Counted from the stretch's first letter, positions 1 to 12,069 are shown. The stretch: 64,000 nt of DNA from Cohnella pontilimi (GCF_005049045.1 NZ_SUPK01000005.1:1-64000), one strand, 5' to 3'. Numbers and translations are program-made. The notes: generated by a model not told the origin, from the letters alone.

Positions 1-355
<355 letters not shown>

Positions 356-532
356 TAAATCTTTATTAGAGAGCCATGATGGCTCAATTTTAAATCGTTG
401 TCCATCGTCTCAAATGAAACGACAGGGTCCGTATTACGCTCGATGTTCAGTTTTCAAGGAGCAATTCAGCTTGGCTTCGAATAACTTTTCGGCCTCGCTT
501 TTCTTACCGTGCCGCCCAACGGCGACTTAAAT

Positions 533-561
533 AATATACCACGCTGAGCAATCCAATGCAA
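533..561 (-). promoter_or_regulatory. rRNA operon promoter
   Basis: On the minus strand TTGCAT (556-561) and TATATT (533-538) are separated by exactly 17 bp. They lie about 180 bp upstream of the 16S 5' end, leaving room for a leader that contains a GCTCCTTGAAAACTGAACA-type segment usual around Firmicute rRNA genes. The near-consensus -10 and the position favour a sigma-A promoter. Confidence 0.6.
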
Positions 562-600
562 CTGTTTATTTTTCCCTGTATTTCGGGCGTTATTCTTCTA

Positions 601-646
601 CAAAATAAGACCGGAATCCGTCGGTCTCAAGCCGAGGATTCCGGTC
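601..646 (-). terminator. Terminator after HD-GYP gene
   Basis: An 11-bp perfect stem (GACCGGAATCC at 609-619 with GGATTCCGGTC at 636-646) is followed on the minus strand by TTATTTTG. It ends the HD-GYP transcript just before the rRNA promoter. Confidence 0.8.
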
Positions 647-650
647 ACGT

Positions 651-1721
651 TCAGCTGGTGGCAAACACTTCGACGATGAATAATTGACGTTCCTGCATCA
701 GATTTACGATCTTGCCGCCCACCGATACCATCGGACGGGTCGGATTGTTCCGGTCGGCATACACGATTTCTCCGATTCGTCCGTCGCTGAGTTTGACGAA
801 CACGCCGTTCTGGAATTGCGTAGCGCGTTCAATAAACGTTTGAACGTATACGGCATCCAATTTGCCGAACGATTCCGTCTGCAGCTGCTCCAGTACCAAA
901 TAAGGAGATTCCGCCTTTTTATACTTACGGTCCGAAGTCATCGCATGGTACACGTCGGCGATCGCGATGATTTTGGCATAAGGGTGAATTTTATCCCCTT
1001 TGACCCGCATCGGATATCCGCTTCCGTCGACTCTTTCGTGATGCTGCAAAGCTGCGAGCCATACGCCCTGGTTAATCGCCGTACCGCCTTCCAGCATCTT
1101 AAAACCGTAAACGGTATGCTGCCGGACTTCCTGCAATTCCTCGGTCGTGAGTACTTTTGGCTTGTTTAAAATGGCCGGATCCACCCGGACGTTGCCGATA
1201 TCGTGCAGCAGTCCGGCCATCGCGATCTGCATCCAATCCTTCTCGGGGAAATTGTTCCATTTGGCCAGCATATAGCTGGTCATGGCGCAAAGCACACCGT
1301 TTCGCACATAGACATCTTCTTTGCCGGAGGAGGACATGACGACGAAGCTGAGCACATTATACTCATCGATGTGTTTCAGCAAAGACGTGAGTCCGTTCCG
1401 CAATTCAAAAATGGGAAGCTTCATCCCCGCTTGGGCTGAAGCAAAGCTGCGTTTGAGCAGCTTCTCCATTTCGGCGAATTCTTTCTGCAGCGTTGATCGT
1501 TTGACGGACGTCGTGGCGGCTATTTCCTCGGACCCAGCGATTTTTTCATAATCTTCCGCACGAAGAACATCAACGGACGGAATCAGAAAAGCCTGTAATA
1601 TTTCCAGATCGCGTTCCGAAAGTGTACGTCCTTCTTGCAAAAGCACGCTGCCTAAAGCGGTCTGTACGTCGGTGAGCAGACGGTCGCCGACGTGGGCTTG
1701 CGAGACAGAAACCACCGGCAT
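651..1721 (-). CDS. HD-GYP domain protein, probable cyclic-di-GMP phosphodiesterase
   Basis: This is a 356-residue protein with a C-terminal HD-GYP domain. The HD pair is visible in LLHDIGNVRVD near residue 172 and the diagnostic HHERVDGSGYP motif lies near residue 227. Proteins of this family hydrolyse cyclic di-GMP, but the substrate here is inferred. The N-terminal 100 residues carry no receiver or transmembrane segment that I can see. The ATG is preceded by GGAGGAGG about 7 bp upstream. The gene lies between gyrA and the rRNA operon and shares their direction. Confidence 0.85.
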   Translation of the reverse strand: MPVVSVSQAHVGDRLLTDVQTALGSVLLQEGRTLSERDLEILQAFLIPSVDVLRAEDYEKIAGSEEIAATTSVKRSTLQKEFAEMEKLLKRSFASAQAGMKLPIFELRNGLTSLLKHIDEYNVLSFVVMSSSGKEDVYVRNGVLCAMTSYMLAKWNNFPEKDWMQIAMAGLLHDIGNVRVDPAILNKPKVLTTEELQEVRQHTVYGFKMLEGGTAINQGVWLAALQHHERVDGSGYPMRVKGDKIHPYAKIIAIADVYHAMTSDRKYKKAESPYLVLEQLQTESFGKLDAVYVQTFIERATQFQNGVFVKLSDGRIGEIVYADRNNPTRPMVSVGGKIVNLMQERQLFIVEVFATS

Positions 1722-1750
1722 ACGGCGTCCTCCTCCAACGTAGTATCAAA

Positions 1751-1774
1751 CGCCCCTCCGGCTCCGAGAGGGGC
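1751..1774 (-). terminator. Possible gyrA terminator
   Basis: A short GC stem (GCCCCTC at 1752-1758 with GAGGGGC at 1768-1774) lies just after the gyrA stop. The downstream tract GTTTGATACT is only weakly T-rich, so termination may be partial and the HD-GYP gene may be read through from gyrA. Confidence 0.4.
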
Positions 1775-1781
1775 AGGACAA

Positions 1782-4256
1782 CTATTCGGTCACTTGCTCT
1801 TCATCCGCGTCGTCTTCTTCAGCGTTCTCCTCTTCGTTCCGCGGTGCGCGGGTAACCGAGGCGACTGCGTCATCTTCCCGGATGTTGATCAGTTTCACGC
1901 CTTGCGTGATTCGTCCCATCGTATTGATGCCGGACATGCTGGTCCGAATGAGCGTACCCGACGTCGTCATGATCATGAGATCTTCGTCGTCATGTACGAC
2001 CTTGAGGCTGACGATCGCCCCGTTTTTCTCGGTTACGTTCAGCGTCTTGATTCCTTTGCCGCCGCGTGTCTGTGTCCGATATTCGGAAACCGCCGTCCGT
2101 TTGCCGTAACCTTTGGCGGTAACGATCAGCACATCGCGGTCTTCTTCCACTACGTCCATGCCGATGACACGGTCGCCGTCGTCCAGCTGAATTCCTTTCA
2201 CGCCCGTCGCCGAACGTCCCATCGACCGTACATTGTTTTCTTTGAAGCGAATGGACATGCCTTCGCTCGTTCCCATGATGATTTCCCGCTCTCCGTCGGT
2301 CAGTTTAACACCGATCAGATCGTCGTCTTCCCGAAGCGAAATGGCGATCAGGCCGACCTTCCGGATATTCGAATAATCGTCGAGCGGCGTCTTTTTCACG
2401 ACACCATGGCGGGTTGCGAAGAACAAATATTTGTTCGGCTCGAACGCTTCCACTGGAATCACCGCGTTGATCGTCTCGCCTTGCTCGATCTGGATCAAGT
2501 TGATGATCGGCGTTCCGCGTGCCGTACGGCTCAGATCCGGAATTTCATATGCCTTAAGCCGGAATACCCGTCCTTTATTCGTAAAGAACAGCAGGAAATG
2601 ATGGGTATTGGAAATGAAGAGATGCTCGACAAAGTCGTCTTCCTTCGTACCCATCCCGGTAACGCCCCGGCCGCCCCGCTTCTGACTGCGGTAAGTGGTG
2701 ATCGGCAGACGCTTGATATAGCCGGAATGCGACATCGTAATGATGACTTCTTCCCGTGGAATCAAATCCTCATCGAGAATTTCGCTGTCGCTGTGAGTGA
2801 TTTCGGTACGGCGTTCATCGCCGAATTTTTGTTTCACTTCCTCGAGCTCTTCGTCGATGATATTGAGCTTCAGCTGCTCATCAGCGAGTATCGCTTTGTA
2901 CTCGGCGATTTTGGCCATCAGCTCAACATATTCCTGCTCGATCTTCTCCCGTTCCAGACCGGTCAGACGCTGCAGACGCATATCGAGAATCGCTTGCGCC
3001 TGATCCTGCGATAGACCGAAGCGCGACATGAGCCCGTCACGCGCCTCGTCGGTCGTCCGTGAACCCCGAATGAGCGCGATGACCTCGTCCAAATGATCGA
3101 GCGCAATGCGCAGCCCTTCGAGAATATGAGCGCGCGCCTCGGCCTTTTTGAGATCATATTCGGTACGGCGGGTAATAACCTCTATCTGGTGCTCAATATA
3201 GTAGTGCAGCATATCGCGAAGGTTGAGCACTCTCGGCTCTTTGTTCACGATCGCCAGCATATTGATGCCGAAAGTCGATTGCATCGCCGTATGCTTGTAC
3301 AAATTGTTCAAGACGACGTTCGGATTCACGTCGCGGCGAAGTTCAATCACAACGCGCATGCCGTTGCGGTCCGATTCGTCGCGCAAATCGGTGATGCCGT
3401 CCAGTTTTTTCTCGCGCACGAGTTCGGCAATCTTCTCTACCAGACGTGCTTTGATGACTTGGTAAGGGAGCTCGTGAACGATGATGCGTGCTTTGCCGTT
3501 CACTTCTTCGATTTCGGCGCGCGCCCGCATAGTGATGGAGCCGCGTCCGGTCTGGTACGCCTGCCGGATTCCTTCACGGCCGAGAATGATGCCGGCAGTC
3601 GGGAAATCGGGTCCCGAAATGTATTCCAGCAAATCCAGCGCGGAAAGCTCCGGATTACGGATGAGCGCCTGCGTGCCGTTGATGACTTCCGTCATATTGT
3701 GAGGAGGAATGTTCGTCGCCATGCCGACCGCGATGCCCGTATTGCCGTTCACGAGCAAGTTCGGATAACGGGCGGGCAGTACGGAAGGTTCTTGTTCCTC
3801 ACCGTCATAGTTGGGAATAAAGTCAACCGTTTCTTTATTGATATCGCGCAGCAGTTCCAAAGCGATTTTGGACATTCGCGCTTCCGTATATCGCATCGCG
3901 GCCGCGGAATCCCCGTCTATGGATCCGAAGTTTCCGTGACCGTCGACCAACATGTAACGAAGCGAAAAATCTTGCGCCATCCGGACCATAGCCTCATAAA
4001 TCGACGAGTCGCCGTGCGGATGGTATTTACCGATCACTTCGCCCACGATTCTCGCAGACTTTTTATAAGGCTTGTCCGGCGCCATGCCAAGCTCGGACAT
4101 GGCATACATAATCCGGCGGTGAACCGGTTTCAGACCGTCGCGCACATCCGGAAGCGCACGGCTGACGATGATGCTCATTGCATAATCCATAAACGATTCC
4201 CGCATCTCCGTACCGATATCTCGGTCTTGAATATGGGAGCGTTGCTCTTCCGTCAT
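1782..4256 (-). CDS. gyrA: DNA gyrase subunit A
   Basis: The protein has 824 residues and is the breakage-reunion subunit of the A2B2 gyrase that supercoils DNA. The catalytic tyrosine is Tyr123 in [13 protein letters not shown]. The quinolone-determining region [17 protein letters not shown] has Ser84 and Glu88, the usual susceptible residues in Bacillus numbering. The C-terminal domain contains QTRGGKG, the GyrA-box type motif that separates GyrA from ParC. The start at [10 protein letters not shown] is chosen because TAAGGAGGATCTTC directly precedes that ATG; a longer in-frame reading to 4328 has no such site. Confidence 0.98.
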   Translation of the reverse strand: MTEEQRSHIQDRDIGTEMRESFMDYAMSIIVSRALPDVRDGLKPVHRRIMYAMSELGMAPDKPYKKSARIVGEVIGKYHPHGDSSIYEAMVRMAQDFSLRYMLVDGHGNFGSIDGDSAAAMRYTEARMSKIALELLRDINKETVDFIPNYDGEEQEPSVLPARYPNLLVNGNTGIAVGMATNIPPHNMTEVINGTQALIRNPELSALDLLEYISGPDFPTAGIILGREGIRQAYQTGRGSITMRARAEIEEVNGKARIIVHELPYQVIKARLVEKIAELVREKKLDGITDLRDESDRNGMRVVIELRRDVNPNVVLNNLYKHTAMQSTFGINMLAIVNKEPRVLNLRDMLHYYIEHQIEVITRRTEYDLKKAEARAHILEGLRIALDHLDEVIALIRGSRTTDEARDGLMSRFGLSQDQAQAILDMRLQRLTGLEREKIEQEYVELMAKIAEYKAILADEQLKLNIIDEELEEVKQKFGDERRTEITHSDSEILDEDLIPREEVIITMSHSGYIKRLPITTYRSQKRGGRGVTGMGTKEDDFVEHLFISNTHHFLLFFTNKGRVFRLKAYEIPDLSRTARGTPIINLIQIEQGETINAVIPVEAFEPNKYLFFATRHGVVKKTPLDDYSNIRKVGLIAISLREDDDLIGVKLTDGEREIIMGTSEGMSIRFKENNVRSMGRSATGVKGIQLDDGDRVIGMDVVEEDRDVLIVTAKGYGKRTAVSEYRTQTRGGKGIKTLNVTEKNGAIVSLKVVHDDEDLMIMTTSGTLIRTSMSGINTMGRITQGVKLINIREDDAVASVTRAPRNEEENAEEDDADEEQVTE

Positions 4257-4511
4257 GAAGATCCTCCTTACTCGATGACCCGTCGAATGCAGCCGCACGT
4301 CCGGGATACTTGGGGCAGTCGCCTGCACACCGCTGGATGTAAACCGTCATAAAGTGAAAAAACGAGCATAAACGGCTGAAGCCGTCCTGTAGGATGGCTT
4401 AAGAAGTTTATGTCGAGGTGATTTAGAAAAGATAGCGCTTAGGCCATAATTTCTGAATCACGGAATAAGACCATTATATCATAATGACGCCGGGAAAGGT
4501 TGGATAACCCC

Positions 4512-5285
4512 ATGTCCATCCAACTCGTGGGCAGTAAATGGGCCAAAACGGAAGTCCTGCGTTCAGCGCCGGATTTGAAGCCGTTCCTCCCGGAGACTTG
4601 TCCATACAACCGCGAGTCGGTTAACGCCATGCTGGACCGATTCGGGATGATTTATGTGAAACCGGACAACGGTACGTTCGGAAAAGGTGTCATCCGGGTA
4701 ACAAAAAGAAACGGGATAAATTTGATGTATGTATTCCAATCCGGTACGAGGCAATATCGATTCGAATCTTTCGATGAGATGTTTCGCGAGTTGGAGAAGG
4801 TCAAACTGCCCAAGCCTTACTTGGTTCAGCAAGGAATCGAACTGCTGAAGCACCGCGGCCGCCGCTTCGATCTTCGGGTGATGGTGCAAAAAACACCCCG
4901 CTCTCGTTGGCTTTCCAGCGGTGTAATCGGCCGGCTTGCCCACCCGCGAAAAATCGTGACGAACTACCATAACGGAGGAACGCTGATGCCGGTGGAGAAA
5001 CTGTTGGCCGGCTGGCTCGCCGCTCGGGATATGAAACGTTTCCTTTCCTTCCTTCGCAAACTAGGCACCGGTTGTGCCGTCGCGATGGAGACCAAGTTTC
5101 CCGGCATTAAAGAAATCGGTCTGGATGTAGCCGTCGATGGGCAAGGAAAACCATGGATTTTGGAAGTGAACACGAAGCCCGATCCGTATATTTTCCGGAA
5201 ACTGCCGGATCGCTCTATTTTTCGCCGCATCTACCGCTTCGCCGCCGCATACGGCCGAGTCGGGTATAAAAGGCGGCGCAGGTAA
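4512..5285 (+). CDS. YheC/YheD-type ATP-grasp protein
   Basis: This is a 257-residue protein of the YheC/YheD ATP-grasp family, members of which are associated with endospores in Bacillus; its substrate is unknown. Visible ATP-grasp features are KPDNGTFGKGV near the N-terminus, the RRFDLRVMVQ strand, and the late metal/ATP loop GLDVAVDGQGKPWILEVNTKPDP. The ATG at 4512 is preferred over a TTG 12 bp upstream, since AAAGG is too close to the TTG. The gene is head-on to the leftward fork, between gyrB and gyrA, which are adjacent in B. subtilis. Confidence 0.85.
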   Translation: MSIQLVGSKWAKTEVLRSAPDLKPFLPETCPYNRESVNAMLDRFGMIYVKPDNGTFGKGVIRVTKRNGINLMYVFQSGTRQYRFESFDEMFRELEKVKLPKPYLVQQGIELLKHRGRRFDLRVMVQKTPRSRWLSSGVIGRLAHPRKIVTNYHNGGTLMPVEKLLAGWLAARDMKRFLSFLRKLGTGCAVAMETKFPGIKEIGLDVAVDGQGKPWILEVNTKPDPYIFRKLPDRSIFRRIYRFAAAYGRVGYKRRRR

Positions 5286-5292
5286 ACCGGAA

Positions 5293-5320
5293 GGGGGCAT
5301 CTCCTGGAAGAGACACCCCC
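5293..5320. terminator. Hairpin between convergent ATP-grasp gene and gyrB
   Basis: GGGGGCATCTC (5293-5303) pairs imperfectly with GAGACACCCCC (5310-5320) in the 45-bp gap between the convergent genes. There is no clear T-tract on either side, so a bidirectional terminator is plausible but not certain. Confidence 0.4.
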
Positions 5321-5330
5321 GTTCCGAACG

Positions 5331-7310
<1,980 letters not shown>

Positions 7311-7328
7311 TTACTTTCCGCCTGTCTG

Positions 7329-7574
7329 TCAACCGTCCATATGGTGCGCTCTTTTTTTGAGCGTGGACGTGGAGATCGGGGAATAATACACCCGGTCCTC
7401 CGTTACGACGATGGATTTCGGCTCTTCCTCTCCGATCGCCTCTACTCCGCGATTTTTTTGCGCTTGCGCCACGAACTGCCTGGACAGTTTGGAAGACTGC
7501 TCGATGGATACGTCAAAGATGGCCACGAGCTGCGAGGTTCGAATGATTTTCTCGCCGCCGAGATGTATATACAT
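7329..7574 (-). CDS. remB: Extracellular matrix regulator RemB-like (DUF370)
   Basis: This 81-residue protein matches the small YaaB/RemB family, found between recF and gyrB in Bacillus. It starts MYIHLGGEKIIRTSQLVAIFD and has the central segment SIVVTEDRVYYSPISTSTL. RemB belongs with RemA to the DUF370 DNA-binding proteins that affect biofilm-matrix genes in B. subtilis; a matching role here is inference from family and position. A strong GGAGGAGG site precedes the ATG. The gene is 33 bp downstream of recF and probably in the same operon. Confidence 0.9.
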   Translation of the reverse strand: MYIHLGGEKIIRTSQLVAIFDVSIEQSSKLSRQFVAQAQKNRGVEAIGEEEPKSIVVTEDRVYYSPISTSTLKKRAHHMDG

Positions 7575-7607
7575 AGGCCTCCTCCTTCCGACAACGGCAG
7601 TCAGCGG

Positions 7608-8726
7608 TTACCGCATGAGTTCTCCATTCCGGACATGAAAAACGGCGGCATCCCGCAATTTGCTCATGTTGACGCTTTCCAGGCCTGTCGTTGTAATGAA
7701 CGTCTGCACCCGGCTTTGAAACGTTTCGATGAGCTGAGTTTGCCGTGTTTGATCCAGTTCGGAAAGCACGTCGTCAAGCAGCAAAAGCGGATATTCCCCG
7801 ATTTCCTCCCGCATGAGTTCAAGTTCTGCGAGTTTGAGGGACAAAGCGGCCGTTCGCTGCTGTCCTTGGGAACCGAAAGACTGGACATCCTTGCCGTTGA
7901 TGAAGAACGCCAGATCGTCCCGATGAGGACCGGTAAGCGTCACGCCGCGCCGAAATTCCTGCTCTTTGTTCTGAGTTAACTTTATCATAAATTGCTTGAA
8001 TAAAGAAGATTCATCTTGGGACACGCCGTCCTGAGCCTGCCCGAAAGACGGACGATATTCAACCGTCAGCTTCTCGGTGTCTCCGGTGATGCCCGCATGT
8101 ATTTTATCGGCCCATTGTTGCAGATGATGAATAAAGTTTTGCCTTCTTTTCATCATTTTAACACCATATGCCGCCAACTGTTCGTTCCATACCTCCAACA
8201 TTTCCGGAGATGACCTGGACAAGTCGGTCGCCTTCAGGTAATTGTTCCGTTGCTGGAGCACTTTCTGGAACTGCTGCAGATCGTACAAATACCCGGGGTG
8301 CACCTGTCCGATTTCCATGTCCATGAATCGGCGGCGCACGCCCGGGGCTCCTTTGACGATATCCAAATCTTCCGGCGCGAACAGCACGACGTTGAGCGAA
8401 CCGACGAATCCGCTCAGCTTGCGCTGCTCCAGTCCGTTGACTTTCGCTTTTTTGCCTTGGGCCGAAATTTGCAGCTCCAGCGATACGGTGCCGTGCTTGC
8501 GCTCCAATTCGGCGCGGATCTTGGCTGCGGAAGCGTTCCAGCCGATCAGCTCTTTGTCCTTGGACGTACGATGCGATTTGGTCAGCGCCAGGACATGTAT
8601 CGCCTCCAGCAGGTTGGTCTTTCCTTGCGCGTTCGGACCGATAAAAATATTCACGCCCGAACCGACAGATAGCTGCAAGGCTTCGTAGTTCCGATAGCCT
8701 TGCAGCTCTAAAGATTTCAGCAGCAT
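7608..8726 (-). CDS. recF: DNA replication and repair protein RecF
   Basis: This is a 372-residue ABC/SMC-type ATPase that helps load RecA at single-strand gaps. The Walker A motif GPNAQGKTN lies near residue 30, the signature region GSQGQQRTAALSLKLAEL near 300, and the Walker B LLLLDDVLSELD near 325. The length is typical of the family. The GGAAAGGAAA ribosome site fits the ATG at 8726. It is in the conserved dnaA-dnaN-yaaA-recF-remB-gyrB order. Confidence 0.97.
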   Translation of the reverse strand: MLLKSLELQGYRNYEALQLSVGSGVNIFIGPNAQGKTNLLEAIHVLALTKSHRTSKDKELIGWNASAAKIRAELERKHGTVSLELQISAQGKKAKVNGLEQRKLSGFVGSLNVVLFAPEDLDIVKGAPGVRRRFMDMEIGQVHPGYLYDLQQFQKVLQQRNNYLKATDLSRSSPEMLEVWNEQLAAYGVKMMKRRQNFIHHLQQWADKIHAGITGDTEKLTVEYRPSFGQAQDGVSQDESSLFKQFMIKLTQNKEQEFRRGVTLTGPHRDDLAFFINGKDVQSFGSQGQQRTAALSLKLAELELMREEIGEYPLLLLDDVLSELDQTRQTQLIETFQSRVQTFITTTGLESVNMSKLRDAAVFHVRNGELMR

Positions 8727-8759
8727 AGAAATTTCCTTTCCAGCCTGTGAGCGTCGCGA

Positions 8760-8975
8760 TCAGCTATTGCTGATGGTGAACTTTCCGCAATCTTCCACCT
8801 CGACCGTATCGCCGGGCACGAGTTTGCGGCCTCGCCGGTTGTCCGGCTGACCGTTCACGAGCACCTCTTTTTCCTGCAGAAAAGCTTTCGCTTCTCCGCC
8901 CGTACCGATGCAATTGGCCAGCTTCAACAGTTGACCGAGCGTAATATAGTCTCCGGATATCGCAATCTTTTTCAT
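8760..8975 (-). CDS. yaaA: S4-domain protein YaaA (RlbA-like)
   Basis: This is a 71-residue protein with a single S4-like RNA-binding fold: GDYITLGQLLKLAN, then VLVNGQPDNRRGRKLVPGDTV. It matches the YaaA proteins encoded between dnaN and recF in Bacilli, which are linked to ribosome assembly. GAGGA lies about 7 bp before the ATG, and the gene begins 10 bp after the dnaN stop, so it is presumably in the same operon. Confidence 0.92.
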   Translation of the reverse strand: MKKIAISGDYITLGQLLKLANCIGTGGEAKAFLQEKEVLVNGQPDNRRGRKLVPGDTVEVEDCGKFTISNS

Positions 8976-8985
8976 CGCGTTGTCC

Positions 8986-10125
8986 TCAATTCGTCGTTCG
9001 GTATGGAAGAATCAAATGCAGGCTGTTGTCGTGATCCCGCGGCTTGATGATGATCGGGCTCATCGCCCCTGTGAAACCGATGAACAGCTCTTCGCTGTCG
9101 ATGACTTTCAGCACGTCCAACATGTATTTCGAGTTGAAGGCGATCCGAAGGGGGTCGCCGTTCAGCTCTGCCGCATCCAACTGCTCTTGCACACGGCCGA
9201 GCTCGGAGGAGCTGGAGGAAATTTCGATCCCTTGGCCTTCCGTTGTGGATAGGCGGACGATGTTCGTTTTCTCTTCCCGGGACAGCAGGTACGCCCGGTC
9301 GATCGCATCGCTCAGCATTTTCGTATTTAAGACGAGTTCTGTTTTAAAAGTTTGCGGAATAATCTTGGAAGTATCCGGATAGGTCCCGTCCAACATTCGG
9401 GAGAAAAATAAAACATTTCCCAGCTTGAACAATACTTGGTTATCTGCAACCACGATGTCGACCATGACATTTTGATCCGGTACGATTTTGGCCAATTCCG
9501 ACAATGTTTTGCCTGAAATCACCACGTTGGAGAAACGGACTTCCTTCGTCTCGACGGATGCCGTGCGGCTTGCCAGACGATGACGGTCGGTCGCCACAAA
9601 TTTCAGAACGCTGTCCTGCAAATTCCATAATACGCCGGTCAATATCGGGGAAGATTCATTGGTCGAAATTGAAAATACCGTTTGCCGGATCAAGTCGCGC
9701 AGCAGATCTCCGGGAATGGAAAACACCTGATCTTCGGCAATCGTCGGCATAACGGGGAATTCTTCCGGATCAAGTCCGGCCAGCTGAATGTCTGTGGATC
9801 CCGATCGAATAATGGTTTGAAAACGATCGGTTACCTCAATGTGGACTTCTTCCTGCGGCAATTTTTTGACCATTTCCACGAAAAACTTCGCAGGAAGCAC
9901 GACGCTGCCGTTTCTTTCGACCGTGGCGATCGTTTTGTCCGCGGTCTCCAAAGGAATAAAGCTTTGGATCGAAATATCGGTGTCGCTTGCCGTCAATGTA
10001 ACGCCGCTGAATGTGGCATCCATTTTGATGCCGCTCAAAATTGGGATCGTCGTTCGCGAAGATACCGCCTTGGAGACGTTCTGAATCGCTTCGTTCAATT
10101 CGTGTCGTAATATGGTCAATTTCAA
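8986..10125 (-). CDS. dnaN: DNA polymerase III beta subunit (sliding clamp)
   Basis: This is the 379-residue ring-forming clamp that tethers the replicative polymerase. The N-terminal KAVSSRTTIPILSGIKM, the middle FSISTNESSPILTGV and the C-terminal MSPIIIKP/LILPYR segments are characteristic. The start is set at a TTG at 10125, because GAGGTGA lies 5 bp upstream and the product then begins (M)KLTIL, aligning with MKFTI of B. subtilis DnaN. An upstream GTG at 10134 falls inside the ribosome site. Confidence 0.97.
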   Translation of the reverse strand: MKLTILRHELNEAIQNVSKAVSSRTTIPILSGIKMDATFSGVTLTASDTDISIQSFIPLETADKTIATVERNGSVVLPAKFFVEMVKKLPQEEVHIEVTDRFQTIIRSGSTDIQLAGLDPEEFPVMPTIAEDQVFSIPGDLLRDLIRQTVFSISTNESSPILTGVLWNLQDSVLKFVATDRHRLASRTASVETKEVRFSNVVISGKTLSELAKIVPDQNVMVDIVVADNQVLFKLGNVLFFSRMLDGTYPDTSKIIPQTFKTELVLNTKMLSDAIDRAYLLSREEKTNIVRLSTTEGQGIEISSSSSELGRVQEQLDAAELNGDPLRIAFNSKYMLDVLKVIDSEELFIGFTGAMSPIIIKPRDHDNSLHLILPYRTTN

Positions 10126-10134
10126 TGGGGTCAC

Positions 10135-10275
10135 CTCGTCGAATCACCTTTATTATATCTATATAAATTATTATAGCCGTAGTAATAGGCGGCGTGAATA
10201 TGTGGATAACACGAATAAAGTCGAAAAGGACGCCTATCCACATGTGCATGAGTTGTGTATAGGCGCCGTCGTTAT
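10135..10275. other. oriC: oriC, dnaA-dnaN part: boxes, trios and AT-rich unwinding segment
   Basis: The gap holds a perfect inverted DnaA box TGTGGATAA at 10201-10209, an 8/9 box CTATCCACA at 10234-10242 and a weaker inverted box at 10254-10262. Next to the perfect box, towards dnaN, are a GC cluster (10189-10194), then TAG-type triplets (10174-10176, 10180-10188), then an AT-rich run (10149-10173). This is the order of the B. subtilis basal unwinding system; the functional assignment is by analogy. Confidence 0.8.
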
Positions 10276-11625
10276 TCACGTCAAATTTTTGATTTTCTCC
10301 GTAAGTGTGTTGATAATTTTGTACAGCTCTTGGTCGACTTTCAACTGCTGCGAGATTTTCTCGTGCGCGTGAATGACGGTCGTATGATCGCGTCCGCCGA
10401 ATGCGTCGCCGATCTTGGGCAGCGAATAGTCCGTCAATTCCCGGGACAGATACATCGCGATTTGACGCGGGAATGCGACGGCTTTCGTGCGTTTGCGGGC
10501 TTTAAAGTCTTCCAGCCTGAGGCCGTAGAATTCCCCGACCCGCTGTTGGATGTCCTGGATCGTAATCATCCGGTTGCGTCCGGTAGGCAGTATATCTTTC
10601 AACGCTTCCGCCGCCAAATGGGACGATACGTCCTGATTCGTAAGCGAGGAATACGCCACGATGCGAATTAAGGCGCCTTCCAATTCGCGGATGTTCGTAT
10701 CGATCATGTTCGCGATGTACATCATCGCTTCATTAGGAATATCCAAATTCTCGGCCTTCGCTTTCTTGCGAAGGATGGCGATGCGGGTTTCTAAGTCCGG
10801 CGGCTGAACGTCGGTGATGAGGCCCCATTCGAATCGTGAACGCAGCCTTTCTTCCAAAGTAGGAATCTCTTTGGGCGGCCGGTCGCTGGAAATGACGATT
10901 TGCTTATGTTCTTCATGCAGCGCGTTAAAGGTATGGAAGAACTCTTCCTGCGTTCCTTCCTTGCCCGCCAAAAACTGAATATCGTCAATCAGCAGCACGT
11001 CGATGTTGCGGTACTTGTTGCGAAAGCTCTCTCCGCGATTGTCGCGGATGGCGTTAATGAATTCGTTCGTGAACTTCTCGGATGAAATATAGAGCACTTT
11101 CATATGGGGATTATGTTCCAATATGTAGTGTCCGATCGCATGCATCAAATGCGTTTTTCCGAGTCCGACTCCTCCATAGAGAAAAAACGGATTATAGGCT
11201 TTGGCCGGCGCTTCCGCTACGGCGAGTGAAGCCGCATGCGCGAACCGGTTGCCCGCTCCGATGACGAATGTATCGAAAGTATATTTGGGATTCAGCATCG
11301 ACATGTTATCTTCCGGTACAGCCGTTTTGACTGCCGGAATTTGCGGGAACGGCGCCGGAGGTTCCGCGGGCCGCACCTCTTCGATGGCGAATCGTACTTC
11401 CACTGGGCGTCCGGTATAATCGGAAATCGTGGAAGAAACCAGTTTCGTATATCTTGTCTCCAGCCATTCCGCGGCAAAAGTTGTCGGAGCGGTAACCACC
11501 ACGACATCATCTCCTAGGAATGAAGCTTTGGTCGATTTGAACCAGGTGTCGAAACTGGGTTTGCTTAATTTGGTTTGGATGACCGACAACACCTGATTCC
11601 AGATGTCGCCGTTTCGGCTATCCAC
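10276..11625 (-). CDS. dnaA: Chromosomal replication initiator DnaA
   Basis: This is a 449-residue initiator that binds DnaA boxes and opens the origin. Domain I is residues 1-80 (IWNQVL...FDTWF), followed by a Pro-rich linker. The AAA+ core has Walker [10 protein letters not shown] near residue 150 and Walker [11 protein letters not shown]. The C-terminal helix-turn-helix has [15 protein letters not shown], the box-recognition signature. The GTG start is supported by AAGGAG 9 bp upstream. The start codon lies inside a near-perfect DnaA box (11618-11626). Confidence 0.98.
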   Translation of the reverse strand: MDSRNGDIWNQVLSVIQTKLSKPSFDTWFKSTKASFLGDDVVVVTAPTTFAAEWLETRYTKLVSSTISDYTGRPVEVRFAIEEVRPAEPPAPFPQIPAVKTAVPEDNMSMLNPKYTFDTFVIGAGNRFAHAASLAVAEAPAKAYNPFFLYGGVGLGKTHLMHAIGHYILEHNPHMKVLYISSEKFTNEFINAIRDNRGESFRNKYRNIDVLLIDDIQFLAGKEGTQEEFFHTFNALHEEHKQIVISSDRPPKEIPTLEERLRSRFEWGLITDVQPPDLETRIAILRKKAKAENLDIPNEAMMYIANMIDTNIRELEGALIRIVAYSSLTNQDVSSHLAAEALKDILPTGRNRMITIQDIQQRVGEFYGLRLEDFKARKRTKAVAFPRQIAMYLSRELTDYSLPKIGDAFGGRDHTTVIHAHEKISQQLKVDQELYKIINTLTEKIKNLT

Positions 11626-12014
11626 AAAACTTCACTCCTTATTACCCGTTGCAGGACATCAAAGAGCGATTCAAAGAAAGGAAACTTCGAAGTTCAACAG
11701 ACGGATCGAGTTATCCACAAAATTCCCTGAATTCTTTGTAGGGTTGTCCAGATGAAGGGAGAATTGTTCACAAAGTTATACACAGGGTGTTGATAAAAAT
11801 CGGGGAAAAAGAAGAAATCCACAGCGAAAGACATGTCTAATCATAGCAGACAAACCCTCGAAATACAACGAAATTGAACGTGTTATCCACAATTTCAATA
11901 ACTTGTGGATGTCGAATGTGCACAACACAAGATATTGTTGATAAATTGTGAGATAATTCGACTTTTGATGTATTTCGACATTTTGCGCTCTCTTTTTTAT
12001 GCACATGTGTATAA
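11618..12014. other. oriC: oriC, rpmH-dnaA part: DnaA-box cluster
   Basis: This largely non-coding stretch holds perfect boxes TTATCCACA at 11711-11719 and 11883-11891. One-mismatch boxes are TTATACACA at 11776-11784 and inverted TGTGTATAA at 12006-12014, with CTATCCACA at 11618-11626 over the dnaA start. Weaker matches lie at 11764-11772, 11815-11823 and 11904-11912. The strand switch of all flanking housekeeping genes here also marks the origin. No protein gene is visible between dnaA and rpmH. Confidence 0.9.
11669..11697 (-). promoter_or_regulatory. Probable dnaA promoter
   Basis: On the minus strand TTGAAC (11692-11697) and TTGAAT (11669-11674) are 17 bp apart, about 45 bp upstream of the dnaA GTG. 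A perfect DnaA box (11711-11719) lies just upstream of the -35, which would suit autoregulation. Confidence 0.5.
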
Positions 12015-12040
12015 GTCTAAATTCACAGAAGGGATTTTTA

Positions 12041-12069
12041 TTGACTTTTGGGCGGTTGCGTGCTTAAAT
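12041..12069 (+). promoter_or_regulatory. Probable rpmH promoter
   Basis: TTGACT (12041-12046) and TTAAAT (12064-12069) are separated by 17 bp, 88 bp upstream of the rpmH ATG and immediately after the last DnaA box. Confidence 0.55.

Noticed and set aside
1692..4352. Long plus-strand frames opposite gyrA
   Set aside because: They are shadows of gyrA, with His/Arg-rich composition typical of antisense frames and no ribosome sites.
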